Shown piece by piece: positions 6,367 through 17,600 of a DNA stretch of 62,954 bases. The position numbers and the translations under genes are program-made. Position 1 is the stretch's first letter; every line of letters begins with the position of its first letter. This stretch comes from a virus, in IMG/VR virus record IMGVR_UViG_3300021093_000072, positions 1 to 62,954 of that record; one strand, written 5' to 3'. The notes below the pieces were generated by a model. It was not told where the DNA came from. It ran no database searches and was given only the letters and a program-made list of their open reading frames with translations.

Positions 6367-8118
6367 TCATTTTTTATTGCGGGAATCGAGAATTTCTTGC
6401 ACCCGCTCCTCGTTGGTCTTGCCAGTGAATGGCTGGTATTGCGCCTCCATCCTGCCCACGATGTCACTCAGGTCGAACCCTGGTATCCGCTCTCCACGAA
6501 GCCTGTGGCGCTCCATGAGTTCCTGATGGGTTGGAACGCCTGGCTGCTCGTGCATATCAATAAAGTTGACCTGGTAGCCATTTTCGATGGCAGCCTCGAC
6601 ATACGGCCTCATCCGCTCCAGCAGCAGGTTGGTGGCATCGATGAACACATGGTCAACACCGCGTTCCATGGAACGTATGGCGTTCTGCAGATTTTCTGCA
6701 TGGATCACCCCAAGGATCTGTGGTTTGAATTCGTATGTGCCATCTGGGTGCTCGTCAGTTGGGGCGGTCATGTGGGCATCGTCGGGACAGTGTATGACGG
6801 TTGATGCGCCCGCCTCGCCAAGTTCGCGTGCCATGCGCCTGCAGAGTGTGCTCTTCCCATAGCCAGTCACTCCACGCATGATGTGCATGGTTTTCTTGGG
6901 CAGCTGTGAAGACTGTGCCTTCTTTGTTCGCTGTCGTTTTGTGGGAGAGACATCTCCGTCGTCCATACGATCACCGGGGACTCTCTGGAGACTCTCGTCC
7001 AACCCCCATGGACCTGCGTGTCCGTATCTTTTAATCATTTTGCCCACATCTTCTATGGTGTACCTTCGATATGCGCCCGCCTGATCCTTCCTTATCCCGC
7101 CGAGCGCATGATAAATCTGACATGGCATGGTGATGTTTTTGCCGTTCGACATGTCGATGCACACATCTTCAGAGTTCTCGATCCAGGCGTGAGGGAACCT
7201 GTGCCCACTTGCACCCCCCCTTCCCCACACCAGACCATGAACCAGCATGTCTCCGCTGTGACCATCCATATGCCTCTTGACAATAGCATTGATTGTGGCA
7301 AGGAAGCAGTCTCCCCCTCCTTCTGTCCACGCATCAGCCGTCTTGATGCTCGATGGTTCATGGTGTGACACTTTCGTTTTCTTAAAGAAAACCGGAGGCG
7401 CCCACATGACCTTTCTCGGGATCCTGCTGGCGATTTCCTGAATTCTGCTGCGGGGGGCCTTGCCTGTGATGGCGTTATATTGGGCGTGGGTTCCTGTCCA
7501 CACAATATTGAACACATCCAAGCCTTCATGGGTCACACCAATGATACGGTCATTGTTGGGCAACTTGATGGACGTTATGTTATTGCCCGCGCTTGAGAAG
7601 GGGAACTTCTCCAGCCGGAGCGGGGTGTCTCTCTGAGGACACTCACCCAGCCATTCTAGCGGTGTCCTGTCCCCGATCTTGGTGTTCAGCCACTGCAGCA
7701 CATCGGGGTTGATGTCCTCTTCTGCCATCTGTGCGATGGTGACGGTGGTCTGCCTGCTCGGTTCCTTGCCATTCAGGCATGGCTTGGTCTTGGTCCTTTT
7801 CTCCTCAGGAGATGCCCTCAGCCACCAATTGTTATTGGGAATTTTATAATTTATCAGATCATCTTCAGAGACACCCTCATCTCTCATAACCTCCCTGACT
7901 ACATCAAGGGCCCCTTCCATATCACCCGTCTTCGCAATCTCTTTTGCCTCCACGAGTTTCGGAAACTCAGAGGACAGCATATCTATGCTCCTTGCAGCCC
8001 CGTTTGGCTCATTAAGGGTGGGATTTACTCTTTTTTCAAAAACCCAGTAGATCCACAAGAGGGCATGTCGTCGGGCATGTTTTTGTTCTTGATCCATCAT
8101 TTCTATTTTATGAACCAT
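6367..8118 (-). CDS. papain-like domain fused to a P-loop polynucleotide-kinase-like domain
   Basis: This is a two-enzyme fusion of about 583 aa. Numbered from a start at 8139, residues about 270-335 form a papain-like/NlpC-type or transglutaminase-like unit with C278 in GGDCFLATINA, H317 in FPHAW and D329 in CIDMSNG. Residues about 415-585 are a P-loop kinase: MRGVTGYGKST (K429) and HVFIDATN (D501), typical of AAA_33 kinases related to polynucleotide kinase. A basic linker (residues 400-410) joins them. Start at 8118 is preferred because GGGAGGG lies about 10 bases upstream. Functions consistent with the domains are protein or peptide cleavage or amide transfer, and phosphorylation of a nucleic-acid end or small molecule. 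The real substrates are unknown. Confidence 0.7.
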   Translation of the reverse strand: MVHKIEMMDQEQKHARRHALLWIYWVFEKRVNPTLNEPNGAARSIDMLSSEFPKLVEAKEIAKTGDMEGALDVVREVMRDEGVSEDDLINYKIPNNNWWLRASPEEKRTKTKPCLNGKEPSRQTTVTIAQMAEEDINPDVLQWLNTKIGDRTPLEWLGECPQRDTPLRLEKFPFSSAGNNITSIKLPNNDRIIGVTHEGLDVFNIVWTGTHAQYNAITGKAPRSRIQEIASRIPRKVMWAPPVFFKKTKVSHHEPSSIKTADAWTEGGGDCFLATINAIVKRHMDGHSGDMLVHGLVWGRGGASGHRFPHAWIENSEDVCIDMSNGKNITMPCQIYHALGGIRKDQAGAYRRYTIEDVGKMIKRYGHAGPWGLDESLQRVPGDRMDDGDVSPTKRQRTKKAQSSQLPKKTMHIMRGVTGYGKSTLCRRMARELGEAGASTVIHCPDDAHMTAPTDEHPDGTYEFKPQILGVIHAENLQNAIRSMERGVDHVFIDATNLLLERMRPYVEAAIENGYQVNFIDMHEQPGVPTHQELMERHRLRGERIPGFDLSDIVGRMEAQYQPFTGKTNEERVQEILDSRNKK

Positions 8119-8200
8119 TTTGGTACGCCCTCCCACCAAGGCAATCCTTTTGGTGATTTACCACATCCTTCTTTGGAGGTTCAGAACCCCATGTGCCGAA

Positions 8201-9039
8201 ATGAATGGCATGGAAAAGAACTGGTATGGGCATGCAAAAGAGGCAGGCATCTTGGCACCGCTTGGGCTGGCAGCAGCGCTGGCAATGGGTGGTTCAGTTT
8301 CTCAATCTGATGGGGCTCAGCCTGGTGAGGCTCAGGCGCCCGTTCAGGTTGCGGCTTCTTCATTTACCCCATCCCCGAAATTTTTGGAGACCCTTGAGAG
8401 ACACGAGGGCTTCAGCCCAAAGACATACAGAGACAGCAGGGGCGTGTTGTCCGTGGGCATTGGATTCAACCTGGAGCGCAAGAATGCTGCAGACCTGCTG
8501 ATGGCAGCAGGTCTTGATGCAGAGGCTGTGATGTCTGGTCGGAGACCGATCACGAGAGAAGAGGCATGGAAACTTGCCAATGCAGATTTGAAGACTGCAA
8601 TTGCCGACGCCAGAAATTTGTTCAGGAACTTTGATTCCCTCCCGGAGGGCATTCAGGAGGTTCTGGTGAACATGTCATTCAACCTTGGTGGCCACAAACT
8701 TTCAGGCTTCAAGAAGATGCGCGCCGCTGTCGAGGCTGGCGATTGGGCTGCTGCGGCAGCCGAGATGGAAAAATCCCAGTGGAGGGGACAGGTGAAGGGT
8801 CGAGCAGTCGAACTGGTGGCCCAGATGCGTGCTGGCGGTCAGACGGCCGCCACTGAAGACCCACAACCTGAGACGAAGGAAGAGGTTGGCGATGACACTG
8901 TTGTCGTGAGGCAGGGTCAGACGCTCTCGGGAATTGCACGGGAGCACCTTGGTGACCCGCGCAGGTGGGTTGAACTGGCAAGACTCAACGGCATCAAAGA
9001 CCCAACCGGCATCAAGCCAGGTCAGAAGGTGAGAATCCG

Positions 9040-9043
<4 letters not shown>
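8201..9043 (+). CDS. GH24 lysozyme (endolysin) with C-terminal LysM
   Basis: This is a muramidase that cuts peptidoglycan for lysis or entry. From ATG 8201 (280 aa) a hydrophobic stretch (residues 14-25, LAPLGLAAALAMGG) may be a signal or signal-arrest segment. The catalytic core follows: RHEGF (Glu) and, nine residues on, the Asp of YRDSRG, aligned with T4 lysozyme E11 and D20. The residue aligned with T4 T26 is Ser (LSVGIG). The C-terminal 45 residues (VVRQGQTLSGIAREHLGD to GQKVRIR) are a LysM peptidoglycan-binding repeat. GGAGGT at 8175-8180 is rather far from ATG 8201; ATG 8210 is an alternative. The stop overlaps the start of the next gene (ATGA). Confidence 0.93.
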
Positions 9044-9681
<638 letters not shown>

Positions 9682-9688
9682 TATCCCC

Positions 9689-10348
9689 ATGCAAGTTCGT
9701 GGAACTGCGAGGCAAGACGGCTTGAGATCATCAGGGACAGATGTCCAGGTTCAATTCGGCTGGTACAGACAGGCCAAGCTTGGCACGCATGACGGGACAA
9801 CACTGGGGCTCTGTGGTCATAAGATTGCCATGGAAGATGGTTCGAATGCCACCCCTGAAGTCTTGATGAAGGCGTTGGAAGCTTGGAATACCGATGTTCG
9901 CTTGCAGGCAGCAGGCCACCGCAATGCAACCGCTGAAGTCTTGATGAAGGCGTTGGAAGATGGGTATGACGGTGTTCGAGTGGCTGCAGCATCCAACCGC
10001 AATGCAACCACTGAAGTGCTGATGAAGGCATCGAAAGATGATAGCACGACGGTTCGATGGACTGCAGCATGCCACCGCAATGCCACCGCTGGGATTAAGG
10101 CGGAATGGGTGATAAATGCTTTAAAAAGTCGTTCAAGGAGTGAAATATTCGCTTTCTTTCAAGATTTGGAATTTAATCGTGGTGAATTTATAATGAGTGA
10201 TTTGATCAGACTCATCATCACGGACAAGCGTGTTGATCTGGGTGGTCTGGATATGTTTCAGGAAGCTGTACAAGATTATAAGTTTGACAACCCCATAGTG
10301 AGCAGGATGATCAAGCGCGAAAAGATGTGGAGGAAGACAGATGCCTGA
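9689..10348 (+). CDS. leucine-rich-variant (LRV) repeat protein, copy 1
   Basis: It contains about four tandem units of about 26 residues with the pattern N-A-T[10 protein letters not shown] then VRxxAA(S/C)HRN, as in LRV/HEAT-like alpha solenoids that bind proteins or nucleic acids. The C-terminal tail, from KAEWVINALKSRS to the end, is almost the same in the next two genes. It begins with a GWYRQAKLGTHDG segment shared with copies 2 and 3. In those copies this follows MPDLV; here a 2-base difference puts the equivalent ATG (9741) out of frame, so ATG 9689 is assumed. It may be a decayed or re-started copy. Confidence 0.75.
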   Translation: MQVRGTARQDGLRSSGTDVQVQFGWYRQAKLGTHDGTTLGLCGHKIAMEDGSNATPEVLMKALEAWNTDVRLQAAGHRNATAEVLMKALEDGYDGVRVAAASNRNATTEVLMKASKDDSTTVRWTAACHRNATAGIKAEWVINALKSRSRSEIFAFFQDLEFNRGEFIMSDLIRLIITDKRVDLGGLDMFQEAVQDYKFDNPIVSRMIKREKMWRKTDA

Positions 10349-11294
10349 TCTTGTTGGCTGGTACAGACAGGCCAAGCTTGGCACACATGACGGAGAAACA
10401 CTTGGGCTCTGTGGTCATAAGATTGCTATGGAAGATGATCCAGCGCGATTACTTGCTGCAGCCGCATATTTGCCTCCCAATGCCTCCGAACATGTGCTCA
10501 TAGAGGCATTGGGACACGAAGATGAATATGTTCGCCGAAGGGCAGCATCCCACCGCAATGCCACTCCTGAAGTCTTGATGGAGGCGTTGGGAGATAGTGA
10601 TTTGTCGGTTCGCTTCCATGCAGCACGCAACTCCAATGCCACCACTGAAGTGCTGATGAAGGCATTGGAAGATGAGAGCGCAACGATTCGACAGACTACA
10701 GCAGAAATTCTGACTGCCACCCCTGAAGTCTTGATGAAGGCGTTGGAAGATAGGGATCCCCATGTTCGCTGGCAGGCAGCATTCAACCGCAGAGCAACCA
10801 CTGAAGTCCTGATGATGGCGTTGGAAGATATTGATTCGGGTATTCGAACGGCTGCAGCATCCAATCGCAATGCAACCGCTGAAGTCTTGATGAAGGCGTT
10901 GGAAGATATGAGTTACTGTGTTCAGGCGGCTGCAGCATCCAACCGCAATGCAACCACTGAAGTGCTGATGAAGGCGCTAAAAAATGAGCACATAAATATT
11001 CAAATGTCTGCAGTATACCACCCCAATACCACCGTTGGGATGAAGGCGGAATGGGTGATAAATGTTTTAAAAAGTCGTTCAGAGGGTGAATTGTACCTTT
11101 TCTTTCGACAGTTGGAATTTCATCGTGGTGAATTTATAATGAGTGATTTGATCAGACTCATCATCACGGACAAGCGTGTTGGTTTGGGTGAACTGGATCT
11201 GTTTCAGAAAGCTGTAAAAGAAAGTCATTTTGATAACCCCATAGTGAGCAGGATGATAGGGATCGAAAAGAATAAGAGGAAGACAGATGCCTGA
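10341..11294 (+). CDS. leucine-rich-variant (LRV) repeat protein, copy 2
   Basis: The 317 aa protein starts [18 protein letters not shown], then has about eight LRV-type units of about 26 residues ([13 protein letters not shown] and similar), then the conserved tail with [17 protein letters not shown] and [15 protein letters not shown]. The start codon lies inside the last codons of copy 1 (AGACAGATGCCTGA), an 8-base overlap. It is the longest copy. It may serve in binding or assembly; nothing shows an enzyme. Confidence 0.85.
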   Translation: MPDLVGWYRQAKLGTHDGETLGLCGHKIAMEDDPARLLAAAAYLPPNASEHVLIEALGHEDEYVRRRAASHRNATPEVLMEALGDSDLSVRFHAARNSNATTEVLMKALEDESATIRQTTAEILTATPEVLMKALEDRDPHVRWQAAFNRRATTEVLMMALEDIDSGIRTAAASNRNATAEVLMKALEDMSYCVQAAAASNRNATTEVLMKALKNEHINIQMSAVYHPNTTVGMKAEWVINVLKSRSEGELYLFFRQLEFHRGEFIMSDLIRLIITDKRVGLGELDLFQKAVKESHFDNPIVSRMIGIEKNKRKTDA

Positions 11295-12207
11295 TCTTGT
11301 TGGCTGGTACAGACAGGCCAAGTCTAGCACACATGGCCTCACTGGAGAGGAGAAGACCCCCCATTGGGAGGGACTGTCTCGTCAGGGATATAGGTTTCAT
11401 CACGCATCGGGTACACATGACGGGACAACACTGGGGCTCGGTGGTCATAAGATTGCCATGGAAGATGATCCGAATGCCACCCCTGAAGTCTTGATGAAGG
11501 CGTTGGAAGATACGGATTGGAGGGTTCGTGCGAACGCAGCAATCCACCCCAATGCAACCGCTGAAGTCTTGATGAAGGCGTTGGAAGATACGGATTGGAG
11601 GGTTCGTGCGAACGCAGCAATCCACCCCAATGCAACCGCTGAAGTCTTGATGAAGGCATTGGAAGATTTTACCGATCTTCCCTGGCAGGCAGCAAGCCAC
11701 CCCAATGCAACCGCTGAAGTCTTGATGAAGGCGTTGGGGAATGAGAGACCCCTTGTTCGAGAGGAGGCAGCAGGCCACCGCAATGCAACCGCTGAAGTCT
11801 TGATGAAGGCGTTGGAAGATGGGTATGACGGTGTTCGAGTGGCTGCAGCATCCAATCGCAATGCAACCACTGAAGTGCTGATGAAGGCATCGAAAGATAA
11901 GAGCATGAGGGTTCGATGGACTGCAGTACGCCACCCCAATGCCACCGTTGGGATGAAGGCGGAATGGGTGATAAATGTTTTAAAAAGTCGTTCAGAGGGT
12001 GAATTGTCCCTTTTCTTTCAAGATTTGGGATTTCATCGTGGTGAATTTATAATGAGTGATTTGATCAGACTCATCATCACGGACAAGCGTGTTGATCTGG
12101 GTGGTCTGGATATGTTTCAGAAAGCTTTAGAAGAAAGACATTTTGATAACCCCATAGTGAGCAGGATGATCAAGCGCGAAAAGATGTGGAGGAAGACAGA
12201 TGCCTGA
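11287..12207 (+). CDS. leucine-rich-variant (LRV) repeat protein, copy 3
   Basis: The 306 aa protein has the same N- and C-terminal blocks as copy 2. An insert of about 28 residues ([17 protein letters not shown] and following) splits the N-terminal block between AK and GTHDG. Two consecutive units (11495-11653) are identical at DNA level over most of their length, which shows recent unit duplication. The 8-base overlap at its end leads into the tail-spike gene, whose first bases, ATGCCTGAT, equal the start of copies 2 and 3. Confidence 0.85.
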   Translation: MPDLVGWYRQAKSSTHGLTGEEKTPHWEGLSRQGYRFHHASGTHDGTTLGLGGHKIAMEDDPNATPEVLMKALEDTDWRVRANAAIHPNATAEVLMKALEDTDWRVRANAAIHPNATAEVLMKALEDFTDLPWQAASHPNATAEVLMKALGNERPLVREEAAGHRNATAEVLMKALEDGYDGVRVAAASNRNATTEVLMKASKDKSMRVRWTAVRHPNATVGMKAEWVINVLKSRSEGELSLFFQDLGFHRGEFIMSDLIRLIITDKRVDLGGLDMFQKALEERHFDNPIVSRMIKREKMWRKTDA

Positions 12208-14614
12208 TAGCGTTAGGATATCTGGTCTCGACTACACGGTTCCGCTCACCAACGCTGACCTGCCCACTGTCACCCCTGCGGCCCCGGCGGCAGGGGCAGT
12301 TGCAAGGCAGATAGATGGGAAAATCAGAGACTTCATATCGGTGAAGGACTATGGTGCGGTTGGCGATGGCCTGACTGACGACAGGGCTGCCATCCAGGCT
12401 GCCATGAATGCCGTTGGCGCCACAGGAGGAACCCTGTTCTTCCCGCAAGGCGTGTACAGCATGAGGACGCCTGGTGGTCAAGGTACGACCACATGGAGTC
12501 ACTGCATCAATGCAACTGTGGCGCTTGGCAAGGACATTTTTATTTTGGGCGAGGGCGCGACCATACGATGCGACTGGAACCCGCCGTCAGGGAGTCCAAG
12601 GGGCACACAGATAGAAACTTTATTTCTGCTCAACACTCAGGGGGGATTCACCCTGCTTGAGGGGCTGACTTTTGACGGCAACAACTTGGCCATATACTGC
12701 TGCAGAATCAACGATGGATCAGGTCACCCTGTAAACAATTCTAATGACCCATACGGCAGGGGAGAGATCACCGTCAGGAGCTGCAGATTTCTGCGTGGAT
12801 TCAAAAAGAGAACTGGCTCTGCAGACCTGTCCCAACTTCCCACCCGATCGGATGGTCAAGGGAGTACTCATGAGAACATCGCGACAGGTGAAGCAACTGG
12901 AATGACGATCTATTGCTGCTGCAAGTCTGTCGTGGTGGACGGTTGCGTGGTCGCCGACATCAGCAGGGAGAGGGGTGCAGGAACACCCTTGGTCTATGGC
13001 AGTTGCGGGATCATAATACAGTCATTTGGCACAACCGAATCGGGTACCGTCACCTACTATCCTCCACGGTGTGTGAGCGTCACCAACTGCCACTTCTCAA
13101 ACATCACCAGTGAAGAACCAGCCGATGTTGACACGGCAGTTCAATGGCCGGTAGATGGTGGATGGGTCACATGGCTAGACAACGTAAAGAGATCAAGGAA
13201 TGTTGACTGCGATGGTCTCAAGATTTTCGGAGGTCAGCCAGATCCCAACGGGTTAGAGGAAACAACGAGAGACTATGTCAGGACATCGGCCTCCATCGTT
13301 GGGTGCAGTTTTGTAAATTGTCGAGGCAGAGACATCAGGATACAAAACGATGAGACTGTCGCAACAGGCAACACAAGCCATCTGTACGTCAAGCCCATCT
13401 TGGGTGGTGGAACCAGGTTCAACTTCGAGACCGGTTGTGGGATATGTTCAAACAACATATTTCATTTTGAAGAAGCCAAAGATGCTTCAGGCAACAGAAT
13501 GGGGGATGGCAACCCATTCTGGGACGAGAACGACAGCGGTTGGTCAGGGCCTGCGAAGAGTTCCGGAACAGTCATAAGCTTCTACACTGGAAGTCCTCGG
13601 ATCAGGGCAATTACCGTGAGGGATAATCATGTTTTCAACAATGTTGACCCGGGTATGGGCAAGATTGGTTGCTTTCTTGACGGTTCTGAAGACATCAACT
13701 TCCCCAATCCCAAAAAGAAAGTCTTGATGGGAACCGTCGTTGGCAACAAGGTGGTTGGTCTGGGCGCCATGAAGTATTTTTCATGGATTACGTCCCGCAC
13801 CAGCGCAAGTGCTGCACCTGAATGCTATTGGAATTTTTGTGAGAACATGTGTAACCAGATTGAAAACGCATTTCTCGCAGGACAAGGTGGATCCTTCTCG
13901 GTGAACTCGATAGTTTTGAGAGGAAATGTTCACTCGGGCACCGCTCCACAAGTTGTCAAGCACTTTGTGAATCCAACACCAACAACATCGGCAGGCTCCG
14001 TGTACAATGCGGGCGTAATAGTGCCATATTTTGCCAATGTTTCCGCAAGGGATAATGTGGGAATAGGCTTGCCATTCCATTCACGATCGGGCTCTAGCAG
14101 CAATTGCGTCACACGAATGTCATCTTTCGGAGATCCCTCTGCTGAAGGAGGGGTGGTGTCTGTCCAATCTTCTCCGAGACTCAACAGCGGCGGCGGCGCA
14201 GATGGTCCCTACCCCCTAGGCAGCGCCTATAAATTCCCGGCCAGAGGATTCGACATACGTGGAAGAACCTTCATGCTCACCTCGAACTTCAACATCAATG
14301 CCAGCATGATGTTCACCACCGATGGCAACAAGGTTATACCGATTGGTCGAACCACCGCGACGCCCGTAAGTGGTCAGCCAGGATACCAAATAGACATACA
14401 CCCAACCCTTGTAGATACGACGGCATCGCAGGCTCGTCCATATCCGGACGCCGGTAGATTGCTGATATACATTACTCTTGAATATGATTTAGAAGCCATA
14501 GAGGCTGGAGCGCTGAGCACAACGAAATGCTCACATGTGAATATAGCGAACAATCTTGATTCTGCCAGCTCCACCACTCAACCCAGAATTTTCACCCTCT
14601 TTGGATTCGGTTGA
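12200..14614 (+). CDS. tail-spike-like pectate-lyase-fold (beta-helix) protein
   Basis: The 804 aa protein has, after a short N-terminal segment, residues 45-80 ([20 protein letters not shown] and following), the typical entry of Pectate_lyase_3/right-handed beta-helix spikes. Many short beta-strand rungs with N-C, V-V and G-G patterns follow to the C-terminus. Such proteins form trimeric spikes that bind or cut host surface glycans. No catalytic residues can be assigned by eye. The DKR-like enzymatic end is not evident, and the C-terminal 120 residues may be a trimerisation or receptor domain. The start overlaps LRV copy 3 by eight bases. It is a paralogue of the following gene. Confidence 0.85.
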   Translation: MPDSVRISGLDYTVPLTNADLPTVTPAAPAAGAVARQIDGKIRDFISVKDYGAVGDGLTDDRAAIQAAMNAVGATGGTLFFPQGVYSMRTPGGQGTTTWSHCINATVALGKDIFILGEGATIRCDWNPPSGSPRGTQIETLFLLNTQGGFTLLEGLTFDGNNLAIYCCRINDGSGHPVNNSNDPYGRGEITVRSCRFLRGFKKRTGSADLSQLPTRSDGQGSTHENIATGEATGMTIYCCCKSVVVDGCVVADISRERGAGTPLVYGSCGIIIQSFGTTESGTVTYYPPRCVSVTNCHFSNITSEEPADVDTAVQWPVDGGWVTWLDNVKRSRNVDCDGLKIFGGQPDPNGLEETTRDYVRTSASIVGCSFVNCRGRDIRIQNDETVATGNTSHLYVKPILGGGTRFNFETGCGICSNNIFHFEEAKDASGNRMGDGNPFWDENDSGWSGPAKSSGTVISFYTGSPRIRAITVRDNHVFNNVDPGMGKIGCFLDGSEDINFPNPKKKVLMGTVVGNKVVGLGAMKYFSWITSRTSASAAPECYWNFCENMCNQIENAFLAGQGGSFSVNSIVLRGNVHSGTAPQVVKHFVNPTPTTSAGSVYNAGVIVPYFANVSARDNVGIGLPFHSRSGSSSNCVTRMSSFGDPSAEGGVVSVQSSPRLNSGGGADGPYPLGSAYKFPARGFDIRGRTFMLTSNFNINASMMFTTDGNKVIPIGRTTATPVSGQPGYQIDIHPTLVDTTASQARPYPDAGRLLIYITLEYDLEAIEAGALSTTKCSHVNIANNLDSASSTTQPRIFTLFGFG

Positions 14615-14624
14615 TGGAGGCAGC

Positions 14625-17600
14625 ATGCCAGAAGAACTGACGGATAATGGCTCTGGAGACCACAGACCAGAAAACATAAGAAGAGACGGTCAGATTGACA
14701 TCATCAGGCCTCTCGTCAATGCAGACCTCCCAATGACCGCAAGGGCAGGGGTTGTCAGAAGGTCGATCAGCCAGAGGCTTGGCGACTTCATATCCGTCAA
14801 GGATTTCGGGGCAAAAGGCGATGGATCGACAGATGACAGACTTGCCATCGTGGCTGCACTTGAAGCCCTCGGAGGTATTGACAGTCCATCAAGAACGCTG
14901 TATTTCCCACCTGGTGTTTACATGCTGAACAGTGTCAGGAGGACGGTGGCGCAGCAAGTTGCGGATCCATCTGGGGGTGTTGCCGACCCAAGGCAGGTTG
15001 TGGTGTCTTTAGACAACCCCAGCAAGCCCTCAGGAAGGGGTACCAGGATATTTGGTCATGGAGCCACCATCAAGTGTGGTTTCCAGTTGCCCAATCCGGT
15101 TCTTGCTCTCGACCAGCTCAACGCGGCCACCCCATACTCGATGAGTCAGGTGTCAACCATGATAATGTTGGTCAATGGGGGAGGAGATCTTCTCATAGAG
15201 GGTTTGAAAATTGATGGGGACAACAGGGCCGGAAACGGCTTGCTGATTCAAGACCAATACGGAGGCACGCAAAGTGGGTCTGGCATACAGGGGCGTGGAA
15301 GGATAACCATAAGAAGTTGCCAGTTCGTAAACATGTATACCAGAAGGATTCCCTACAACACCACCACAGATCTCACCCTGAATACGACAGTTGGCTCAGA
15401 GAGCCCGATTGTGCAGTCCAACGACTCGTCCAGGCATCCGGTTGGCGGATCTGTTGGGTTGAACATATACACATCGTCTTCAAATGTCGTTGTGGATGGC
15501 TGCGTTGTGAAAAATATTGGCAGAGATCCTTTTGGTGGCGTCACGACCATCTCTGGTTGCCACGGCATGGTGATATATGCAGCTGCAGTTGGAGGAACCG
15601 AAACTTCAAGCGCCAGCAACCATTCGCTCTACTATGTTTCAGTGAAAGACGGCAATGATACCAACAGTGGAACCATCGGCTCCCCCGTGAAGACACTGTC
15701 AAAGGCAGCAACTCTTGCCCGTCAAGACACCAGCGGGAAAGAGATCCACATTCTCATACGCGGTGGCGAGTACAAGATGCTTGGCACCCTTGCAAATCCC
15801 GTTTTCTACCTGAATCAGGACGACAGCGGCAGGGCGGGCAAAAAGATAGTGTACAAAGCCTATGGCAACGAAGAGGTGGTGATCACAGGCTCAGAAAAGA
15901 TCAGCCCCTCGGCATTCCGACCACTCAATGAGACTCAAGACGCCACTGTGTGGAACAAGATAAAACCCGATGTCCGCCCCAACATCATGGTCGCTGATCT
16001 CAGCAGTTTTGACTTGGGATTCACGCCGCCAAGTGTATGGAATGGAGGGGGCAATGGCAGTAGTGTTGGGTACGTTACCGACCTGCCCGCAATACCCGAG
16101 TTGTTCTTCAACGACAAGAGGATGACAGTTGCCAGGTGGCCCAACATTGTCACCCCTGAAAGAAACGGATATACATCTGAAGACTTAGCATATGTCGAAT
16201 CGGTTGTCGAACGTGGCACATCAGGGATCTATGCAGCAGCTGTTTGGACAGAAAATTCCTCCACAACTCCATCAGGCGCACCATTCGTCGATGGAATTTT
16301 TGAATATCCAGCCTCCTACGACAGCGTGGTGAGCCGTTGGACATCTGCAGTGGCTTCGGGAATATGGATCCATGGTTTTTGGAGGTTTGATTGGGCAGAC
16401 GAGGTCTACAGGGTGGTAAACATCAACACGACATCACGTCATATAACTGTGAGATCTGGGAAGAGTCAATATGCGCTGCAGGAATACACGATGTGCGATC
16501 CAGATGGAACCCCAAACCCAGAAGGCTCTTACTTCTCATCGCCAGGCAAACGCAGATGGTATGCATTCAATCTTCCGGAAGAGCTTGACGCACCTGAAGA
16601 GTATCTCATTGACATCGCCGAGAAGAAGTTGTACTTCTACCCTCCGCAAAACATACATGCAAATTCGTCCATAAGACTTTCACACCGAGCCGCAGGAGGC
16701 CCAACCGAGAAGGGAGAAAGTCTCTCAGCAGACCGCGCAACTACCAACAGAACGGAATCCGGATTGCCCGGCGGTGATGATCCGATTTTCCCGTATCCTG
16801 GATGGGCTCCAGGAACTTCGACAGATGTTTCGCTTCCACTAACCCAAATTAAGCACTTTTGGAACACTCGAGACATACTCAAGTCACTTTTCAAGTTTCA
16901 CAAGGTGAAAGATGTGAGCATAGAAGGCTTAATATTCAGGGATTGTACTGGCTCGGGTATCGAACTCAACATGTGCGAAAGCATCACCATCAACAAATGC
17001 AAAGTCTTCAACATGCGCAGAGATGGGATTGCGGCCATGGGCGGCAAGAATGTGACCATTCAAAAATGTGAAGTGTATGATATCGGCAGAAGTGCAGTCA
17101 TCAACACTGGAGGTAACAGGCAGACATTAACGGCCGCAAATAAGGTTGTGACCGAGTGCTCCATAAAGAGATGGGGGAAGCTGAAACCAAACGAGACTGC
17201 GGGACTGATAATGAACGGAGTTGGAAATAAAGCATCTAAGAACCTTTTTTCCGATGGAAACACAGCAATACTGTGCTATGGAAATGATAACATCATAGAG
17301 TTAAACCATTTCCATAATCTTTTGGCCGATGTGGATGACCAGGGCTGTATTTATAACGGCGCAAACATATCCAATATAAACAATAAAGTAAAGAATAATT
17401 TCTTCAACAACATTGTCAAGAGGCTTTCTGACGGGCTGCTCTATCCTAGTTGCGAAACATACACGGGCATCACCATCGGTGTCTACTTGGACGGCAATAA
17501 CAGCAACCAGACCATTTCTGAAAATGTGTTCTATGGCTGTAAAACTGAATTTGGTGCAGTGTTTTTCAATGGAGGTGTTTTCAACACCGTCGAAGACAAT

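Larger units (their letters stand above)
9830..12207 (+). repeat. tandemly duplicated gene block with internal 78-bp units
   Basis: Three copies of a roughly 0.8-0.95 kb module occur end to end. Each contains variable numbers of about 78 bp units (26 codons) and near-identical 3' blocks (about 10085-10348, 11035-11294, 11945-12207). Each junction carries GGAAGACAGATGCCTGAT, or a close variant of it, joining one stop to the next start. Unequal recombination at this junction is a simple way to make the array. Confidence 0.85.

Noticed and set aside
11164-11945. Minus-strand frames across the LRV genes
   Set aside because: They are repetitive antisense shadows of the repeat units.
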